From positions 124,001 through 188,000 of the forward strand of contig NZ_LMZQ01000003.1 in assembly GCF_001442625.1 (NCBI RefSeq): 64,000 nucleotides of DNA. The letters are read 5' to 3'. The DNA is from Pedobacter ginsenosidimutans. Lineage in GTDB: Bacteria > Bacteroidota > Bacteroidia > Sphingobacteriales > Sphingobacteriaceae. The translations under genes were made by a program, and so were the position numbers. This document shows positions 1 through 8,626 of the stretch, in pieces; the first letter of the stretch is position 1; every line of letters begins with the position of its first letter. The notes under the pieces are model-generated. The model saw only the letters and a list, made by a program, of their open reading frames with translations. It had not been told where the DNA came from and did not search any database.

Positions 1-582
1 GAGCCAAGAATTATACGTTTAGATGGAAGTGATGCCAAAGTAAGAACTTTGCGTTATGCCTTAGTTGCTTGTATAGCTTTATTGGTAGTAAGTACGGCAG
101 CATTGTTTATTACGTATAACAAGCTAAATGCTGCACACGACCAAATTGCGAGTTTAAACCTGGATAAACAAAAATTTGCTGGCGTAGTAAGCAAGTTAGA
201 GTTTGAAAACCAGGGTTTAGATAATATGGCTGCCATGGCCGACAGTAAAGAATGGGCAACCATCAGAATGGCTGGTCAGGCTTTTAGCCCGAATTCGAAA
301 ATGAAAGTTTACTGGAACAAGAAAGATAAAAGTGTGCTGATCAACTATGTGGCCATGGATTTACCAAAAACTGATGCTGAACATCAATATCAGTTATGGG
401 CTTTGGTAAACGGGAAACCGGTAAGTTTAGGCGTATTCGGCAAAACGGATTCGACCAATAACGAGGCATTGGTAAAAATGCAGGCCATTCAGGAAGCACA
501 GGCTTTTGCAGTAACTATAGAGCCTATGGGTGGAAGTGTTAACCCAACAATGGAAAAACTAACCGTAATGGGTGGTGTTTAA
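1..582 (+). CDS. Anti-sigma factor, RskA-like C-terminal part (5' end outside window)
   Basis: The reading frame is open from base 1, so the gene enters from the left and only about its last 193 codons are visible. A single hydrophobic segment (visible residues about 19-40) is followed by a short linker and an extracytoplasmic domain with the motif YQLWALVNGKPVSLGVF and a C-terminal block AVTIEPMGGSVNPT. These resemble the C-terminal domain of RskA-type anti-sigma factors, which hold an ECF sigma factor at the inner membrane. The sigma-binding N-terminal domain is not in the window, so the partner sigma factor cannot be named. An intrinsic terminator follows directly. The TTG at base 49 is in frame, but the upstream codons still read as protein, so it is probably not the start. 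Confidence 0.8.
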   Translation, partial: EPRIIRLDGSDAKVRTLRYALVACIALLVVSTAALFITYNKLNAAHDQIASLNLDKQKFAGVVSKLEFENQGLDNMAAMADSKEWATIRMAGQAFSPNSKMKVYWNKKDKSVLINYVAMDLPKTDAEHQYQLWALVNGKPVSLGVFGKTDSTNNEALVKMQAIQEAQAFAVTIEPMGGSVNPTMEKLTVMGGV

Positions 583-607
583 GTAGAAATTATTTAGTCA
601 AAATATT

Positions 608-650
608 AAATCCCGACATTGAGAAATGCTGGGATTTTTTGTTTTTTTTT
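608..650 (+). terminator. Intrinsic terminator after the anti-sigma gene
   Basis: An imperfect stem (AAATCCCGACATT against AATGCTGGGATTT, loop GAGA, two internal mismatches) is followed by two T runs. It lies 26 bases after the stop codon of the anti-sigma gene. Confidence 0.75.
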
Positions 651-663
651 GCAAGCAGTACAC

Positions 664-733
664 CGTCATTCCCGCGCAGGCGGTAATCTTAAAGCCTATT
701 GCATTACGATTCCCAATCAAATTGGGAATGACG
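664..733. repeat. REP-like palindromic repeat, type 1
   Basis: About 70 bases running from CGTCATTCCCGC to GGGAATGACG, with inverted ends and a GCATTACGATTCCCAATCAA centre. A second copy lies at 20660-20727 with nearly the same sequence. It is intergenic and codes for nothing recognisable. Confidence 0.75.
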
Positions 734-744
734 ATGCTACTATA

Positions 745-800
745 TTAGGATTTCGCCGCGTACTTTACTTCCTCATACGGCCGCACCAAAACCGATTGCC
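745..800 (-). pseudogene. 3'-terminal remnant of a second AIM24 gene
   Basis: Read on the minus strand, this piece encodes SVLVRPYEEVKYAAKS followed by a TAA stop. The intact AIM24 protein at 1464-2165 ends WVLVQPYEEVKYAAKS. The two DNA stretches differ mostly at third codon positions, which suggests the remnant comes from a paralogous gene once under selection rather than a fresh duplication. Upstream of VLV the match stops, and from about base 829 a dispersed repeat occupies the place where the rest of the gene would be. No start or full domain remains, so it is a dead fragment. Confidence 0.75.
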
Positions 801-828
801 TCTTGCAAATAAGAGGATAGCCGTTTAA

Positions 829-985
829 GGCCATGGTTTTGCGCCCTGCAGCCCTAGATAGGATGAATGGCCGCGCCGCTTAAACCTGACAGCAGCGAAC
901 ATCCCGACGTAAAGTCTGGATAAAGCGAATGGCAGACCATCCTACACCCAAATGCTGCTGCAATTGCTTTCCAAAAAAAATGAAT
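829..985 (-). repeat. Dispersed repeat, long family, copy A
   Basis: About 155 bases almost the same as 1200-1352. Shared landmarks are GGTTTTGCGCCCTGCA, CTTAAACCTGACAGCAGCG, a hairpin ATCCCGAC-GTAAA-GTC(T/G)GGAT, and the end CTGCAATTGCTTTCCAAA. Orientation is given relative to TTTGGAAAGCAATTGCAG as the left end. Confidence 0.75.
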
Positions 986-1126
986 AGTTATCTGTATTAT
1001 TTAGGCCTAATCTGAAAACGAGCGTTCCAGTCTCTGCAGGTACTGTAGCCCCGTTATCCACTCCAATCTTTTTATTGCAATTCTAGCCTACATGCGAAAA
1101 GCTTAAATAAATTTTCCGTTCAGGCA

Positions 1127-1352
1127 ATAAAAAGGATTTCCGTTACTACCGGGTTTAGGAACAATGGGTCTGTGGGTTTTGACCTTTCGACTGTCCTTTG
1201 CAGGCAATGGTTTTGCGCCCTGCAACCCTCAATAGTAAAACAAGCTGTGCCACTTAAACCTGACAGCAGCGAACATCCCGACGTAAAGTCGGGATAAAGC
1301 GAATGGCAGACCATCCTACACCCAAATGCTGCTGCAATTGCTTTCCAAAAAA
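1127..1352 (-). repeat. Dispersed repeat, long family, copy B
   Basis: This is the most complete minus-strand copy. One end is CAATAAAAAGGATTTCCGTT and the other CTGCAATTGCTTTCCAAA. The copy at 46805-47008 has the same two ends in the opposite orientation, which sets the element at about 200-225 bases. No transposase and no clear target duplication were seen. Confidence 0.75.
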
Positions 1353-1463
1353 ATAGATAAATGTGTAAGGGAATACGCTATCGAGCATAACTTGTTGCCC
1401 GAATAACGCATGCAGGGAGAAAACTTATTGATAAAGATCCCTCCACTGCGGTCGAGATGATGA

Positions 1464-2165
1464 TTAAGATTTCGCTGCGTACTTCACCTCTTCGTAAGGC
1501 TGTACCAAAACCCATCCCTCGCCAAAAAATTCTAATTGGAACGATTCGCCACTTCCTCTTCCGATAAAAGAACCGAAAGTTAAATTGGTTTTAATGTTTG
1601 GCGTTAAGTTTTCAGACCAGGCTACTGTAGCATTAGGATCGGTATACACCGCCTGGTTGCCGGTAACCCTTAATAAAATCGGTTCGCCATGTGTGGTAAT
1701 AGCAATATAGCCACTGCCCGATAATTTAACCTGAAATAAACCACCGCTCATCATCCCTGCAATGCTTTTTAGCATTTTTATTTCGTTTTTAATATTCTCT
1801 TCTAAAGCCAATACATCATTACCGTTTACAAAAACCGCTTCGTTTTGGAGTTTAATGATCTTTACTTTTTTGCCCTCATCTGCCAGATACAGCTTACCCG
1901 TTCCGGTGGCGTGCATCAACGAAGTACCCTCGCCAGATATGGCTTTCTTTAACAAACCGCCCAAACCTTTGCTCAATAGTCCTTCTCTTTTAAAATCTAT
2001 ATTTCCGATGTAAGCAACCATCGAACCTGCTTTTGCCAATATTTTTTGATTTTTTAGATTTACCTCCAGCATGGCAGGTTTCTCTAATTCGAAAAAATCG
2101 TTTTCATTTGGATTCTCTGCCGATTCCTGAATTAATTCATTCAGCGTGTACTCTTTTTGTGCCAT
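1464..2165 (-). CDS. AIM24 family protein
   Basis: A 233-residue protein that matches the AIM24 (former DUF124) family over most of its length. The features are a glycine-rich beta-sheet core with AKAGSMVAYIGNIDF near residue 45, the segment GEGTSLMHATGTGKLYLAD, and FQVKLSGSGYIAITTHG near residue 145. The family forms a trimeric beta-helix fold. The biochemical role in bacteria is not settled; the name comes from a mitochondrial inner-membrane organisation gene in yeast. There is no signal peptide, so it is probably cytosolic. It stands alone on the minus strand, and a dead fragment of a paralog lies about 0.7 kb downstream. The start is the ATG at 2165. Confidence 0.85.
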   Translation of the reverse strand: MAQKEYTLNELIQESAENPNENDFFELEKPAMLEVNLKNQKILAKAGSMVAYIGNIDFKREGLLSKGLGGLLKKAISGEGTSLMHATGTGKLYLADEGKKVKIIKLQNEAVFVNGNDVLALEENIKNEIKMLKSIAGMMSGGLFQVKLSGSGYIAITTHGEPILLRVTGNQAVYTDPNATVAWSENLTPNIKTNLTFGSFIGRGSGESFQLEFFGEGWVLVQPYEEVKYAAKS

Positions 2166-2298
2166 AATAATTTTTTTTCCGTTTTTAAGATATCTGTTAT
2201 TTTAAATATTCCCTTAAACTATAAATTATAACTAGAAGAATAGTAGATTAATGCCGATTTTTTTCCACAATTGTGGCTAACTACGCACAACAAACAAA

Positions 2299-3795
2299 CT
2301 AATTGGATATGAGCACTTTAATTTCTTTTGATATCCTTTCCATAACCTGCGAGGCGGTAACTACAAAGTGTTCGTGCGCTAAATGATCGCCCGCTTTTCC
2401 ATGAATGTAACAAGCCAAAATAACGGCATCTGTTGCGGTATATTTCTGTGCTACAAAGCCTGCAATAATGCCAGTAAGAATATCGCCCATCCCCCCTTGC
2501 GCCATTGCCGGATTACCTGTAGGATTGATAAACACCCTACCTGTTGGCAGGCAGATAAAAGTATACTGGTTTTTAAGCACGATAACGATCTTAAGTTTTT
2601 GGGCTTGTTCTGTTGCCGTTTGCACCCGGTCCCACCAGCTGTCATGCTCACCGAATAAGCGATCGAACTCTTTCATGTGTGGGGTGATAATGGCATTTGC
2701 GGCAAGTTTATCGATTAGATCGGGCCTTTCTCCCAGAATGTTTAACGCATCTGCATCGATGATCATCGCTTGGTTGGCCATGATTAAGCTTTCGAGCAGT
2801 TTTTCATTTTCAGCATCGGCACCTAAACCTGGACCAATAGCAATTGCCTGATATTTCTGTGGGTTCTCTATCCTCGTGTATTCATCTCTCGGTAGGGCCA
2901 TTACTTCTGGTAAAGCGGTATTTAACGCGATTAACCCACTCTGTGGAATACAGGTCGTAGTTAATCCTGCTCCCGTGTGTAAGCAGGCCATCGAAGACAG
3001 TAAAGCCGCACCCATTGTATTGGTATTTCCCGCAATAATCAGTGCGTGGCCGTAAGTACCTTTATGGCTGAACAATTTTCGTGGCTGAAGGATCTTTTCA
3101 ATATCACTTTCTTCCACCAAATAAAAATCAGCCTCTTGTTTCTGGATAAAAGCCTCATCCAGATCAATATCTACCACCTCATATTTTTCGGTCGCCATGA
3201 CCGACTCGGGGAAGAAAAAGTTAATCTTCGGTCGTTGGAAACAAATTGTTTTATGGGCTTTTATCCCCTTGTAATCTTTAGGCAACTTACCTTCCGCAAA
3301 AAAACCGGTAGGTACATCAACCGCATATACTTTTTTATTCAACTTGTTAATGACCTGAACCAGCGCTTCAAATTCTCCGCTTAAAGGTTTATTTAAACCA
3401 GAGCCTAAAATAGCGTCGATAATTAAATCGGCTTTCAGATTCTTTAAGTCAGAAACCTGATTGATGATCGTTTTCTTGCATCTCGTTTCTTCAATCCGCT
3501 GTAGGTTAATGGCAAAATCGTCGCTTTGTTTTTTACTGAAGTTGATGATATAAACTTTTATATTCTCGTATCCGTTTGCAATAAGCAAATGGGCAATGGC
3601 CAGTCCGTCTCCTCCATTATTTCCCTTTCCGCAGAATATAGCCACGCTTTTATTGGTGTCGAACTCATCCCTTAAAAAAGTTTGAACAAAGGCCCTCGCA
3701 GCTTTTTCCATCAGATCTATAGAAGCAATGGGTTTATTAGCAATTGTAAACTGATCGGCACTACGCATTTGGGCAGAAGTAAGCAATGTTCGCAT
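2299..3795 (-). CDS. nnr: Bifunctional NAD(P)H-hydrate epimerase / ADP-dependent NAD(P)H-hydrate dehydratase
   Basis: Repairs damaged nicotinamide cofactors. The N-terminal epimerase interconverts the two NAD(P)HX epimers and the C-terminal dehydratase restores NAD(P)H with ADP as phosphate acceptor. The N-terminal YjeF-type domain (about 1-215) shows FCGKGNNGGDGLAIA and DAILGSGLNKPLSG. The C-terminal ribokinase-like domain (about 225-495) shows KGTYGHALIIAGNTNTMGAA, AIGPGLG and NPTGNPAMAQGGMGDILTG. At 498 residues it has the usual length of the fused enzyme. It is monocistronic, with short gaps on both sides. Both domains look intact. Confidence 0.95.
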   Translation of the reverse strand: MRTLLTSAQMRSADQFTIANKPIASIDLMEKAARAFVQTFLRDEFDTNKSVAIFCGKGNNGGDGLAIAHLLIANGYENIKVYIINFSKKQSDDFAINLQRIEETRCKKTIINQVSDLKNLKADLIIDAILGSGLNKPLSGEFEALVQVINKLNKKVYAVDVPTGFFAEGKLPKDYKGIKAHKTICFQRPKINFFFPESVMATEKYEVVDIDLDEAFIQKQEADFYLVEESDIEKILQPRKLFSHKGTYGHALIIAGNTNTMGAALLSSMACLHTGAGLTTTCIPQSGLIALNTALPEVMALPRDEYTRIENPQKYQAIAIGPGLGADAENEKLLESLIMANQAMIIDADALNILGERPDLIDKLAANAIITPHMKEFDRLFGEHDSWWDRVQTATEQAQKLKIVIVLKNQYTFICLPTGRVFINPTGNPAMAQGGMGDILTGIIAGFVAQKYTATDAVILACYIHGKAGDHLAHEHFVVTASQVMERISKEIKVLISN

Positions 3796-3963
3796 ATAAC
3801 TAAGATAAGATTATACAGGTACAATACAAAAGAGTAGGGTTTTGTTTGATTTTTATACCCAAGGTGCCAGTCTTACAAAATAATTTAAGGTACTGTCTTT
3901 TAATTTTTATACCTTTTGCCAATCTTTAGCGTTGTCTATTGAATTAAATTAAATCTCAAAACA

Positions 3964-4371
3964 ATGAATCAAAAACCATCGAATGCTTTCGTGGCAGCTG
4001 CCTGGATTGCATTAGGTATCGGAATGATCGGCTTTATTGTAGGCTTGTGGCGTTCTGATATGCTTCTCAATGAAAAAGGATATTATTTTACCGTATTGAT
4101 GTTTGGCCTTTTTGCCGTAATTTCTTTACAAAAAGCTGTTCGCGATAAATTGGAAGGAATTCCGGTTACTGAAATTTATTACGGTATCAGTTGGTTTTCT
4201 ACACTATTAACCATCACTTTATTGGTAATCGGTTTGTGGAATGCTACTTTGCTACCCAGCGAAAAAGGATTTTATGCCTTTGCCTTTTTACTCTCGCTGT
4301 TTGGCGCCATTACGGTGCAGAAAAATACGAGAGACAGCCAGATCGTGAATAAAAACCGTGATTCGGAATAG
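3964..4371 (+). CDS. yiaA: YiaA/YiaB family inner membrane protein
   Basis: 135 residues with four predicted membrane helices arranged as two copies of the two-helix YiaA/B domain (about 8-60 and 72-125). Each copy contains the pattern GLW(R/N)..(M)LL(N/P)(S)EKG(Y/F)Y, followed by Q K..RD after the second helix. The tandem YiaAB arrangement is the family signature; its molecular function is unknown. It is probably transcribed alone, with an intrinsic terminator 33 bases after the stop. Confidence 0.88.
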   Translation: MNQKPSNAFVAAAWIALGIGMIGFIVGLWRSDMLLNEKGYYFTVLMFGLFAVISLQKAVRDKLEGIPVTEIYYGISWFSTLLTITLLVIGLWNATLLPSEKGFYAFAFLLSLFGAITVQKNTRDSQIVNKNRDSE

Positions 4372-4403
4372 CCAAAACAGCTTATTCTTAACGAATTTTA
4401 TTG

Positions 4404-4430
4404 AAACCAATGCTCAGGCATTGGTTTTTT
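4404..4430 (+). terminator. Intrinsic terminator after the YiaA/B gene
   Basis: A perfect 10-bp stem, AAACCAATGC / GCATTGGTTT, with loop TCAG, followed by a T run. Confidence 0.9.
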
Positions 4431-4565
4431 ATTTTTAACCAAAAACGATATATTGTCTCCTTAACTAAAAAATAATTACTACTTTAAACACCAGATACCG
4501 AGGCTAATAGTTTATCATTTTCGAGCAAATAATATAAACCTATTTCAATCTTGTAAATCCTGCCA

Positions 4566-5879
4566 ATGGAACAAAAAGATAGCTTAAAAAAAACACTTAC
4601 CCCTTTTATGCTGTGGGGACTTGGCGTTGGATATGTGATTTCGGGAATGTATTTCGGCTGGAACTTAGGCCTCGAAAAAGGTGGTACACTGGGTATGGCC
4701 ATCGCTACGGTTGCCATTATGGTGATGTATGTTACCTTTAGTTTTAGCTATGCCGAACTGGCCTGTGCTATACCAAAGGCCGGTGGTGTTTTCGATTATG
4801 CCAATACAGCACTGGGCAAAAACATCGGTTTTATTGCCGGTATTGCTCAAATGGTCGAATTTATATTTGCACCCCCGGCTATTGCATTTGCCATTGGTGC
4901 TTATTTTAATGCCTTCTTCCCACAGGTACCCATTCTTACCAGTGCAATTGCAGTTTACTTTGTCTTTACCGCCCTAAATGTTTATGGCGTAAAAGCTGCC
5001 GCTTCGTTCGAAGTAATTATTACTGTTCTAGCAGTCGGAGAATTGCTGTTGTTCTCTGGAATTACATTGCCTAAATTTCATGTAGAAAACCTGGTGCACA
5101 ATAACTTTCCAAATGGCTGGAGCGGTGTTTTTGCAGCTATCCCTTTTGCCATCTGGTTTTTCCTGGGCATTGAAGGCGTTGCAAATGTAGCCGAAGAAAC
5201 CAAGAACCCACAACGCGATATCAGCAAGGGTTTTGGCTGGGGCATATTTACATTGGTTGTTTTATGTGTGCTTGTTTTTATCTCTACCATTGGTATTGGC
5301 GGTTGGGAAGCCATTGTATATAAAAACGGAAAATCGGGCGAAACCTCTGATTCGCCTTTACCACTTGCCCTTTCGATGATTACAGGGGATAATCACCTGA
5401 TGTATCATTTACTCATCACGGTTGGATTATTTGGCCTGGTAGCCTCTTTTCATGGATTGGTTTTAGCGGCTGGTCGCTCCACTTACGAGATGGGTCGTGT
5501 AAAAAGTATCCCAGCTATTCTTGGAAAAATTTCACCTAAATTTCAAACACCCGCAAATGCGTTAATAGGCAATATGATGATTGGTATCATCGCACTTTTA
5601 TCGGGTAAAACGGCCGAAATTATTATCATTTCTGTATTTGGTGCACTAACTTTATACATCATTTCGATGATTTCGGTAATGGTGCTGCGGAAAAAGAATC
5701 CCGAAATGGTTCGGCCTTTCAAAACCCCGGTTTATCCTTTATTTCCCATTATTGCCTTAATTATTTCCTGCGTTTCTTTCATCGCAATGCTGATTTATAA
5801 TCTTAAATTGGGTTTAATTTATTCGGGTATTGTTTTAGGCATATTTCTTCTATATAAAATATTTAAAAAGGCAGATTAA
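4566..5879 (+). CDS. eat: Ethanolamine permease (APC family)
   Basis: A 437-residue integral membrane protein with about 12 hydrophobic helices. It resembles the ethanolamine permease branch of the amino acid-polyamine-organocation family: GLGVGYVISGMYFGWNLGL at the N-terminus, FSYAELACAIPKAGGVFDYA in helix 2-3, and IEGVANVAEETKNPQRDISKG in the central loop. The expected role is uptake of ethanolamine by secondary transport. The stop codon overlaps the next start by one base (TAATG), so it is translationally coupled to the glutamine synthetase-like gene. Together with the oxidoreductases that follow, this supports an amino-alcohol substrate. A related small amine cannot be excluded from sequence alone. 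Confidence 0.88.
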   Translation: MEQKDSLKKTLTPFMLWGLGVGYVISGMYFGWNLGLEKGGTLGMAIATVAIMVMYVTFSFSYAELACAIPKAGGVFDYANTALGKNIGFIAGIAQMVEFIFAPPAIAFAIGAYFNAFFPQVPILTSAIAVYFVFTALNVYGVKAAASFEVIITVLAVGELLLFSGITLPKFHVENLVHNNFPNGWSGVFAAIPFAIWFFLGIEGVANVAEETKNPQRDISKGFGWGIFTLVVLCVLVFISTIGIGGWEAIVYKNGKSGETSDSPLPLALSMITGDNHLMYHLLITVGLFGLVASFHGLVLAAGRSTYEMGRVKSIPAILGKISPKFQTPANALIGNMMIGIIALLSGKTAEIIIISVFGALTLYIISMISVMVLRKKNPEMVRPFKTPVYPLFPIIALIISCVSFIAMLIYNLKLGLIYSGIVLGIFLLYKIFKKAD

Positions 5880-7240
5880 TGAGTACGAGCAAAGAAATTC
5901 TGGATTACGTTAAAAATCATCCCTCTGGAAAAGTAAAATTAGCGGTTGCCGATATCGACGGTATTTTAAGGGGGAAATATGTAGCTGCCGAAAAATTCGC
6001 CTCCCTGGTTGAAGGCCGATTGGGTTTCTGTGATGTTACCTTTGGCTGGGATGCAGGTGATTTGGCTTACGAAAACGGAAAATATACAGGCTGGCATACT
6101 GGCTACCCCGATGCACAGGTTAAAATCGATCTGACCACGTTCCGGAAAATCCCCTGGGAAAATGACGTACCTTTCTTTTTGGGCGATTTTATTGACGATC
6201 AGGACCAGGCAAATTATGTCTGTCCGAGGCAGTTGCTAAAGAAAGTAATTGCAGAATGCGAAAGTGAAGGATTTTCGCCGCTCTTTGCACAGGAATTTGA
6301 ATGGTTCAATTTTTCGGAAACACCAGAGACAATCCAGGAGAAAGGCTTCGCTAATTTAAAACCGTTAAGCCCGGGCATGTTTGGTTATTCTATTTTGAGG
6401 AGTACCTACCGGAATGAGTTTATGAGCGATCTGTTCGAACTGCTGAACAAATTCGATATCCCGATTGAAGGTTTGCATACCGAAACCGGGCCGGGAGTTT
6501 ACGAAGCAGCCATTAAGTATGCGCCTGCCTTGCAAGCTGCCGACCAGGCCATATTATTTAAAACAGCCGTAAAAGAAATCGCCTATAAACACGGTATCCT
6601 CGCTACATTTATGGCGAAAATAAGCGAAAACTTACCGGGATGTAGTGGCCATGTGCATCAAAGCCTCTGGGATGCGGACAAAAAGATCAATTTGTTCTAC
6701 GATGAAAAAGATGCAGATAATATGAGCGAAATAATGAAAAGTTATATCGCTGGTCAGTTGCACTGCCTTCCATACCTTTTACCTATGATTGCCCCTACTA
6801 TAAACAGTTACAAACGTTTAGTTGAAGGTGCATGGGCACCAACTACGGTAACATGGGGAATTGATAACCGTACAACTGCATTACGTGCTTTACCAGGAAG
6901 CAAAAAGGCATCACGCTTAGAAACCCGGATAGTAGGTTCAGATACCAATCCTTATTTAGCACTTTCGGCCTGTTTGGCTGCAGGTATGTACGGTGTTAAG
7001 AATAAATTAAAACTCGAACAGCCAGCCACCAAAGGAAACGGATATACCGATTTATCGAACGGCACACTATCGCGTAATTTGTTTGAAGCGACGCAAAAAA
7101 TGAAAAATTCTGATCTGGCCGCAGCATTATTGGGCGGAGATTTCGTTGATCATTTTACGATGACCCGCGAATGGGAATGCAAGCAATTTGCTAAAGTAGT
7201 AACCGATTGGGAGCTCAAAAGATATTTAGAAATTATTTAG
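5879..7240 (+). CDS. Glutamine synthetase-like gamma-glutamyl-amine ligase
   Basis: 453 residues with the glutamine synthetase fold: an N-terminal beta-Grasp part, then the catalytic domain with HTETGPGVYEAA (Glu metal ligands), GCSGHVHQSLW (nucleotide-site His) and DNRTTALRALPGSKKASRLE followed by ETRIVGSDTNPY (phosphate-binding Arg and Glu). The early segment ADIDGILRGKYV is typical of the amine-ligating GlnA-like branch (PuuA, IpuC, GlnA3/GlnA4) rather than ammonia-assimilating GlnA. Such enzymes join the gamma-carboxyl of glutamate to an amine using ATP. In this operon the amine is inferred to be ethanolamine, giving gamma-glutamylethanolamide. It starts by one-base overlap with the permease stop. 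Confidence 0.88.
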   Translation: MSTSKEILDYVKNHPSGKVKLAVADIDGILRGKYVAAEKFASLVEGRLGFCDVTFGWDAGDLAYENGKYTGWHTGYPDAQVKIDLTTFRKIPWENDVPFFLGDFIDDQDQANYVCPRQLLKKVIAECESEGFSPLFAQEFEWFNFSETPETIQEKGFANLKPLSPGMFGYSILRSTYRNEFMSDLFELLNKFDIPIEGLHTETGPGVYEAAIKYAPALQAADQAILFKTAVKEIAYKHGILATFMAKISENLPGCSGHVHQSLWDADKKINLFYDEKDADNMSEIMKSYIAGQLHCLPYLLPMIAPTINSYKRLVEGAWAPTTVTWGIDNRTTALRALPGSKKASRLETRIVGSDTNPYLALSACLAAGMYGVKNKLKLEQPATKGNGYTDLSNGTLSRNLFEATQKMKNSDLAAALLGGDFVDHFTMTREWECKQFAKVVTDWELKRYLEII

Positions 7241-7268
7241 TAGAATCTTCATTCTGAACATTAATAGC

Positions 7269-7303
7269 CGTCATTCTGAACTTGATTCAGAATCTTTTGC
7301 TGG
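7269..7303. repeat. Partial REP-like repeat in the GS-ADH gap
   Basis: CGTCATTCTGAACTTGATTC followed by AGAATCTTTTG resembles one arm of the GTCATTCTGA-type intergenic palindromes. It sits in the 122-base gap of the ethanolamine gene cluster. Confidence 0.45.
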
Positions 7304-7362
7304 ATAGATGTGACAGCACAACACGAACTTGAAAAAAACAAAAGGTAACAAAAACAATTGTC

Positions 7363-8511
7363 ATGATATTTGATAAAATCCATCAGTTTAATTTCCCTAC
7401 AACTATCCGTTTTGGCGCTGGCGCAGTAAAAGAGTTGCCCGCCTACTTAAGCAAGAACAATTTAAAGGCGCCATTAATTGTAACCGACCCCACTATCGCG
7501 CAACTTCCCTTTTTTAAAACCATCGTTGAAGATTTAAAGGCAAAGGGTATTGCAGTCGAGGTTTTTAGCGACATTCATAAAAACCCGGTAAAAAGTGATG
7601 TTTACAAAGGTACTGATGCTTGGGATGCTACCAACCGCGACAGTATAATTGGTATTGGCGGTGGTGCAGCTTTAGATGTTGCCCGTGCAATTGTACTCCG
7701 TGTTAATCACCGCGACGATTTATTCAAATATGATGATTTAATCGGCGGCGATATCTACGTAACGAACGATGTTCCGCATTTTATTACCATTCCAACCACA
7801 TCCGGCACCGGAAGCGAGGTAGGCCGCAGCGCAATTATTGCCGACGATGAAACCCACCAGAAAAAAATCCTGTTCTCGCCAAAATTAATGGCGCAGATCG
7901 TATTTGCAGATCCTGAACTTACCATGGATTTACCCCCATTTATCACCGCTGCGACAGGCATGGACGCATTGACACATAATATGGAAGCTTATTTGGCCAA
8001 AAATTTCCACCCAATGTGCGATGGGATTGCGCTGGAGGGTATTTCATTGATCAAGGATGCTTTGGAACGGGCAACCAACAATCCCGATTTAGAGAGCCGC
8101 AGTAAAATGTTAATGGCTTCGATGATGGGTGCCATTGCCTTTCAAAAAGGTTTGGGTGTAGTACACTCGCTGGCACATCCGCTTTCTTCTTTGTTAGATA
8201 CCCATCACGGATTGGCTAATGCAGTGAATATTCCTTATGGTATGCAGTTTAATATTGCTGGTTTTGAAGATCGTTTTAAAAAAATTGCCCGTACGTTGGA
8301 TCTCAAAGACGAAAATGGTGAAGCTGTTGTAAAATATCTGTTCGATTTAAACACGAAAGTGAATATTCCGCATAAATTGAGTGATATTGGCGTTAAAAAT
8401 GAACATATAGAAACACTTGCCGATTTAGCCTTTGCAGATTTTGCACATCCAAACAATCCTAAACCGGTAAGCAGAGAAGATTTTAAACAATTGTACTTAA
8501 ATGCACTTTAA
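7363..8511 (+). CDS. Iron-containing alcohol dehydrogenase
   Basis: A 382-residue group III (Fe-ADH) dehydrogenase. The N-terminal NAD(P)-binding half shows IGIGGGAALDVAR and IPTTSGTGSEV. The C-terminal half carries the four metal ligands at the spacing known for FucO-type enzymes: D201, H205, H268 and H282 (in GMDALTHNMEAY and VVHSLAHPLSSLLDTHHG). It should oxidise a terminal hydroxyl to an aldehyde. In this cluster the likely substrate is gamma-glutamylethanolamide, giving the gamma-glutamyl aminoacetaldehyde, which the downstream aldehyde dehydrogenase would take over. The substrate is an inference from context; the enzyme class is clear. Confidence 0.92.
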   Translation: MIFDKIHQFNFPTTIRFGAGAVKELPAYLSKNNLKAPLIVTDPTIAQLPFFKTIVEDLKAKGIAVEVFSDIHKNPVKSDVYKGTDAWDATNRDSIIGIGGGAALDVARAIVLRVNHRDDLFKYDDLIGGDIYVTNDVPHFITIPTTSGTGSEVGRSAIIADDETHQKKILFSPKLMAQIVFADPELTMDLPPFITAATGMDALTHNMEAYLAKNFHPMCDGIALEGISLIKDALERATNNPDLESRSKMLMASMMGAIAFQKGLGVVHSLAHPLSSLLDTHHGLANAVNIPYGMQFNIAGFEDRFKKIARTLDLKDENGEAVVKYLFDLNTKVNIPHKLSDIGVKNEHIETLADLAFADFAHPNNPKPVSREDFKQLYLNAL

Positions 8512-8514
8512 AAT

Positions 8515-8598
8515 AGGATTAAAAGATTACGGGATTTTAGGATTACTAAACCATTAAAATCAGTGTAATCTAAAAATCGGTGTAATCAACCGAAGGAA
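8515..8598. repeat. Degenerate AGGATTA-type intergenic repeat
   Basis: AGGATTAAAAGATTACGGGA followed by TTTTAGGATTAC, then AATCAGTGTAATCT and AATCGGTGTAATC. A related block occurs at 18499-18530. It fills the gap between the alcohol dehydrogenase and the hydrolase genes. Confidence 0.5.
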
Positions 8599-8626
8599 AA
8601 AAGATAAATCAGTGGAATTAATTAAT

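Larger units (their letters stand above)
583..1463. other. Repeat-rich intergenic region with no intact gene
   Basis: This 881-base gap holds a terminator, a REP-like palindrome (664-733), a vestige of an AIM24 gene (745-800) and two copies of a longer dispersed repeat (829-985 and 1127-1352). The short open frames here fall inside repeats and do not look like genes. It ends in a half-copy of the common GTCGAGATGA repeat just after AIM24. Confidence 0.7.

Noticed and set aside
619-828. 69-codon plus-strand open frame after the anti-sigma gene
   Set aside because: It runs through a terminator, a REP-like palindrome and the antisense of the AIM24 remnant; its protein is repeat translation.
1120-1314. 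64-codon minus-strand open frame
   Set aside because: It lies entirely inside dispersed repeat copy B; related frames in other copies are broken.
745-1352. Insertion sequence as the source of the repeats
   Set aside because: No transposase frame, no long terminal inverted repeats and no target duplication were found; they are better called short dispersed repeats.
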